A stretch of 6,776 bases of DNA, from contig CAKUEI010000083.1 of assembly GCA_934646175.1 (NCBI GenBank), forward strand, positions 1-6,776, given 5' to 3'. The DNA is from an uncultured Oscillospiraceae bacterium. GTDB taxonomy: Bacteria > Bacillota > Clostridia > Oscillospirales > Oscillospiraceae. Shown piece by piece: positions 5,363 through 6,776 of this stretch (its first letter is position 1; each line of letters begins with the position of its first letter). Both the position numbers and the translations under genes were made by a program. The notes under the pieces were generated by a model, which saw nothing but the letters and a program-made list of their open reading frames with translations, was not told where the DNA came from and ran no database searches.

Positions 5363-6487
5363 ATGACAGATTTTCTGACCAAGGGCACCATGAAAAAGCT
5401 GGGCTTCGGCCTGATGCGCCTTCCTCAGAACGAGGACCGCTCCATCAACATTGAGGAATCCAAGCGCATGGTAGACCACTTCATGGAAAAGGGCTTCACC
5501 TATTTTGACACCGCTTATGTCTACGAAGGTTCCGAGGATGCCACCCGAGAGATCTTGACCTCCCGCTACCCCCGGGAGTCCTATCAGCTGGTCTCCAAAT
5601 TTCCCGTGAGCATGTATCAGCCCGGGCTTGATCTGGAGAAGATCTTCCAGACCTCTCTGGACCGCTGCGGCGTGGAGTATTTCGACCTGTACCTGCTTCA
5701 CTCCCTCGGCGCTCACAACGTGCAGAAGGCAGAGGACGGCGGCATCTGGGACTACTTCAAAAAGCTGAAGGAAGAGGGCCGCATCCGCCACATCGGCTTC
5801 TCCTTCCACGATAACGCCGAGCTGCTGGAGGACATTCTGAAAAAGCACCCTGAGACCGAAGCGGTGCAGCTTCAGATCAACTATCTGGACTGGGAGGACG
5901 ACGAAGTCCAGGCCCGCAAGTGCTACGAGGTCTGCGCCAAGTACCAGAAGCCCGTGATCGTCATGGAGCCTATCAAGGGCGGTTCCCTCGCCACCCTGAC
6001 GCCGGAGCTGCGGGACATGCTGCATCAGATCAATCCGGACGCCTCCCCCGCCTCCTGGGCCATGCGCTATGCCTGCGGGCTGGACAATGTGCTGGTGGCT
6101 CTGTCCGGCATGTCCACCTATGAGCAGGTGGTGGACAACTGCTCGTACCTCAGCGAGGTAAAGCCCCTGACAGAGGAGGAAGAGGCCGTCGTCCGGGACG
6201 TGACCGATAAGATCCACGCCCTTCCTTTCATTCCCTGCACCCAGTGCGCCTACTGTGTGGCAGGCTGCCCGAAGAAGATCCATATTCCCATCTTCATGGG
6301 TGCTTTGAACACCACGCTGGTGTTTGACAACAAACATGGCTCCCTGAACAGCTATTCCTACGGCTGCTCTCTGGGCGGAAAGCCCGCGGACTGCATCGGC
6401 TGCGGCAAGTGCGTTCCCATCTGCCCCCAGCATCTTGACATCCCCGGTTACATGAAGAAGGCCGCCGAAATTTACGCCGACTGCTGA
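5363..6487 (+). CDS. Aldo/keto reductase with C-terminal double [4Fe-4S] ferredoxin-like domain
   Basis: This 374-residue cytosolic oxidoreductase belongs to the iron-sulfur aldo/keto reductase group (COG1453-like). Residues 1-285 form the TIM-barrel AKR domain, opening with LGFGLMRLP (13-21). The catalytic tetrad is visible as D49, Y54 (DTAYVYEGSE), K79 (VSKF) and H113 (LYLLHS). The C-terminal part has two ferredoxin-type clusters of four cysteines: C292-x2-C295-x2-C298-x3-C302-P, and C344-x2-C347-x2-C350-x3-C354-P, separated by about 41 residues. The tail should carry two [4Fe-4S] clusters, implying electron exchange with ferredoxin or a partner flavoprotein rather than simple NADPH chemistry. 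The start is ATG 5363, 8 bases after a perfect AAGGAGG (5348-5354); the frame is open further upstream, but that overlaps the cotransporter gene and has no ribosome binding site. The OYE-type gene begins 26 bp downstream. The substrate is unknown. Confidence 0.92.
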   Translation: MTDFLTKGTMKKLGFGLMRLPQNEDRSINIEESKRMVDHFMEKGFTYFDTAYVYEGSEDATREILTSRYPRESYQLVSKFPVSMYQPGLDLEKIFQTSLDRCGVEYFDLYLLHSLGAHNVQKAEDGGIWDYFKKLKEEGRIRHIGFSFHDNAELLEDILKKHPETEAVQLQINYLDWEDDEVQARKCYEVCAKYQKPVIVMEPIKGGSLATLTPELRDMLHQINPDASPASWAMRYACGLDNVLVALSGMSTYEQVVDNCSYLSEVKPLTEEEEAVVRDVTDKIHALPFIPCTQCAYCVAGCPKKIHIPIFMGALNTTLVFDNKHGSLNSYSYGCSLGGKPADCIGCGKCVPICPQHLDIPGYMKKAAEIYADC

Positions 6488-6513
6488 GTTCGCTTTGGAA
6501 GGAGACGATTTTC

Positions 6514-6776
6514 GTGCAGAAAGAGAACCGCTATCCCCACCTCTTTTCCCCCATTCAGATTGGCCCTCTGCGGTTTAAAAACCGGCTGGGGTTCGCCCCC
6601 ATGGTGTGCAACAAATGCGAGCAGGACGGCACCGTCACTGACGCCATGGAGGAATTCATTTACCGTCAGGCAAAGACCGGCGTGAGCTATGTCACCATCG
6701 GCGACACCGAGGTGGACGATTCCACCGGTGCGGCCTTTCTGGCCACGCTGAACATCGACCGCAGCTTTTCCATGCC
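6514..6776 (+). CDS. Old Yellow Enzyme-family NADH:flavin oxidoreductase, N-terminal fragment (runs off right edge)
   Basis: The first 87 codons are in the window. The start GTG lies 9 bases after AAGGAG (6499-6504). The protein opens with YPHLFSPIQIGPL (7-19), then FKNRLGFAPM (21-30), the classic first beta-strand and FMN-contacting A-P-M segment of the OYE/2,4-dienoyl-CoA reductase/2-enoate reductase family. A run consistent with the second strand follows (GVSYVTIGDTEVD). Family members reduce activated C=C bonds; the larger anaerobic ones (FadH-, BaiCD/BaiH- and 2-enoate reductase-like) add a [4Fe-4S] cluster and an FAD/NADH domain. Whether this one does depends on sequence beyond the edge. 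C32 and C35, right after the APM motif (VCNKCEQDG), are notable but are not the known cluster motif. With the iron-sulfur AKR just upstream it probably forms a redox operon. Confidence 0.88.
   Translation, partial: MQKENRYPHLFSPIQIGPLRFKNRLGFAPMVCNKCEQDGTVTDAMEEFIYRQAKTGVSYVTIGDTEVDDSTGAAFLATLNIDRSFSM

Noticed and set aside
5282..6433. A long minus-strand open frame (383 codons) opposite the aldo/keto reductase
   Set aside because: It is the antisense shadow of a gene with clear catalytic and cluster motifs; its own translation is low-complexity G/V/L/H-rich with no domain.
1..6776. Mobile element, CRISPR array, defence cassette or tRNA/rRNA genes
   Set aside because: No direct-repeat arrays, transposase or integrase motifs, terminal inverted repeats or structured RNA gene sequences were seen; all long stretches are explained by housekeeping-type genes.

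Overview
The window looks like ordinary chromosome from a spore-forming, strictly anaerobic member of the Clostridia. Three things suggest this: an intact sporulation sigma factor (SigK), strong AGGAGG-type ribosome binding sites, and oxygen-sensitive iron-sulfur oxidoreductases. The GC-rich codon use would fit gut Oscillospiraceae (Flavonifractor/Intestinimonas-like), but that placement is inference. I see no phage, transposon, CRISPR, tRNA or rRNA signal.

The window splits at a divergent promoter region (about 3295-3492). Leftward, on the minus strand, sigK comes first, followed by a GC-rich hairpin. Next is a compact amino-acid gene set with its own sigma-A-type promoter: an Lrp/AsnC-family regulator, a class I/II aminotransferase that overlaps it by 4 bp, a ThrH-type phosphoserine phosphatase/homoserine phosphotransferase 33 bp on, and after another 29 bp the start of a DUF1015 protein that runs off the left edge. 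The tight spacing argues for one transcript. The likely theme is amino-acid (alanine/serine/homoserine) metabolism under feedback by the Lrp-type sensor.

Rightward, on the plus strand, a sigma-A-like promoter drives a Na+/phosphate cotransporter with a fused PhoU-like cytoplasmic domain. It is followed by an aldo/keto reductase carrying a C-terminal double [4Fe-4S] ferredoxin-like tail. Last comes the N-terminus of an Old Yellow Enzyme-family flavin oxidoreductase, cut by the right edge. The last two genes are 26 bp apart and probably form a redox pair.

Nothing here is a clearly new system. The points most worth a second look are the ThrH-DUF1015 operon, the AKR-ferredoxin/OYE pair, the corrected start of pro-SigK, and the hairpin packed against the next operon's promoter.
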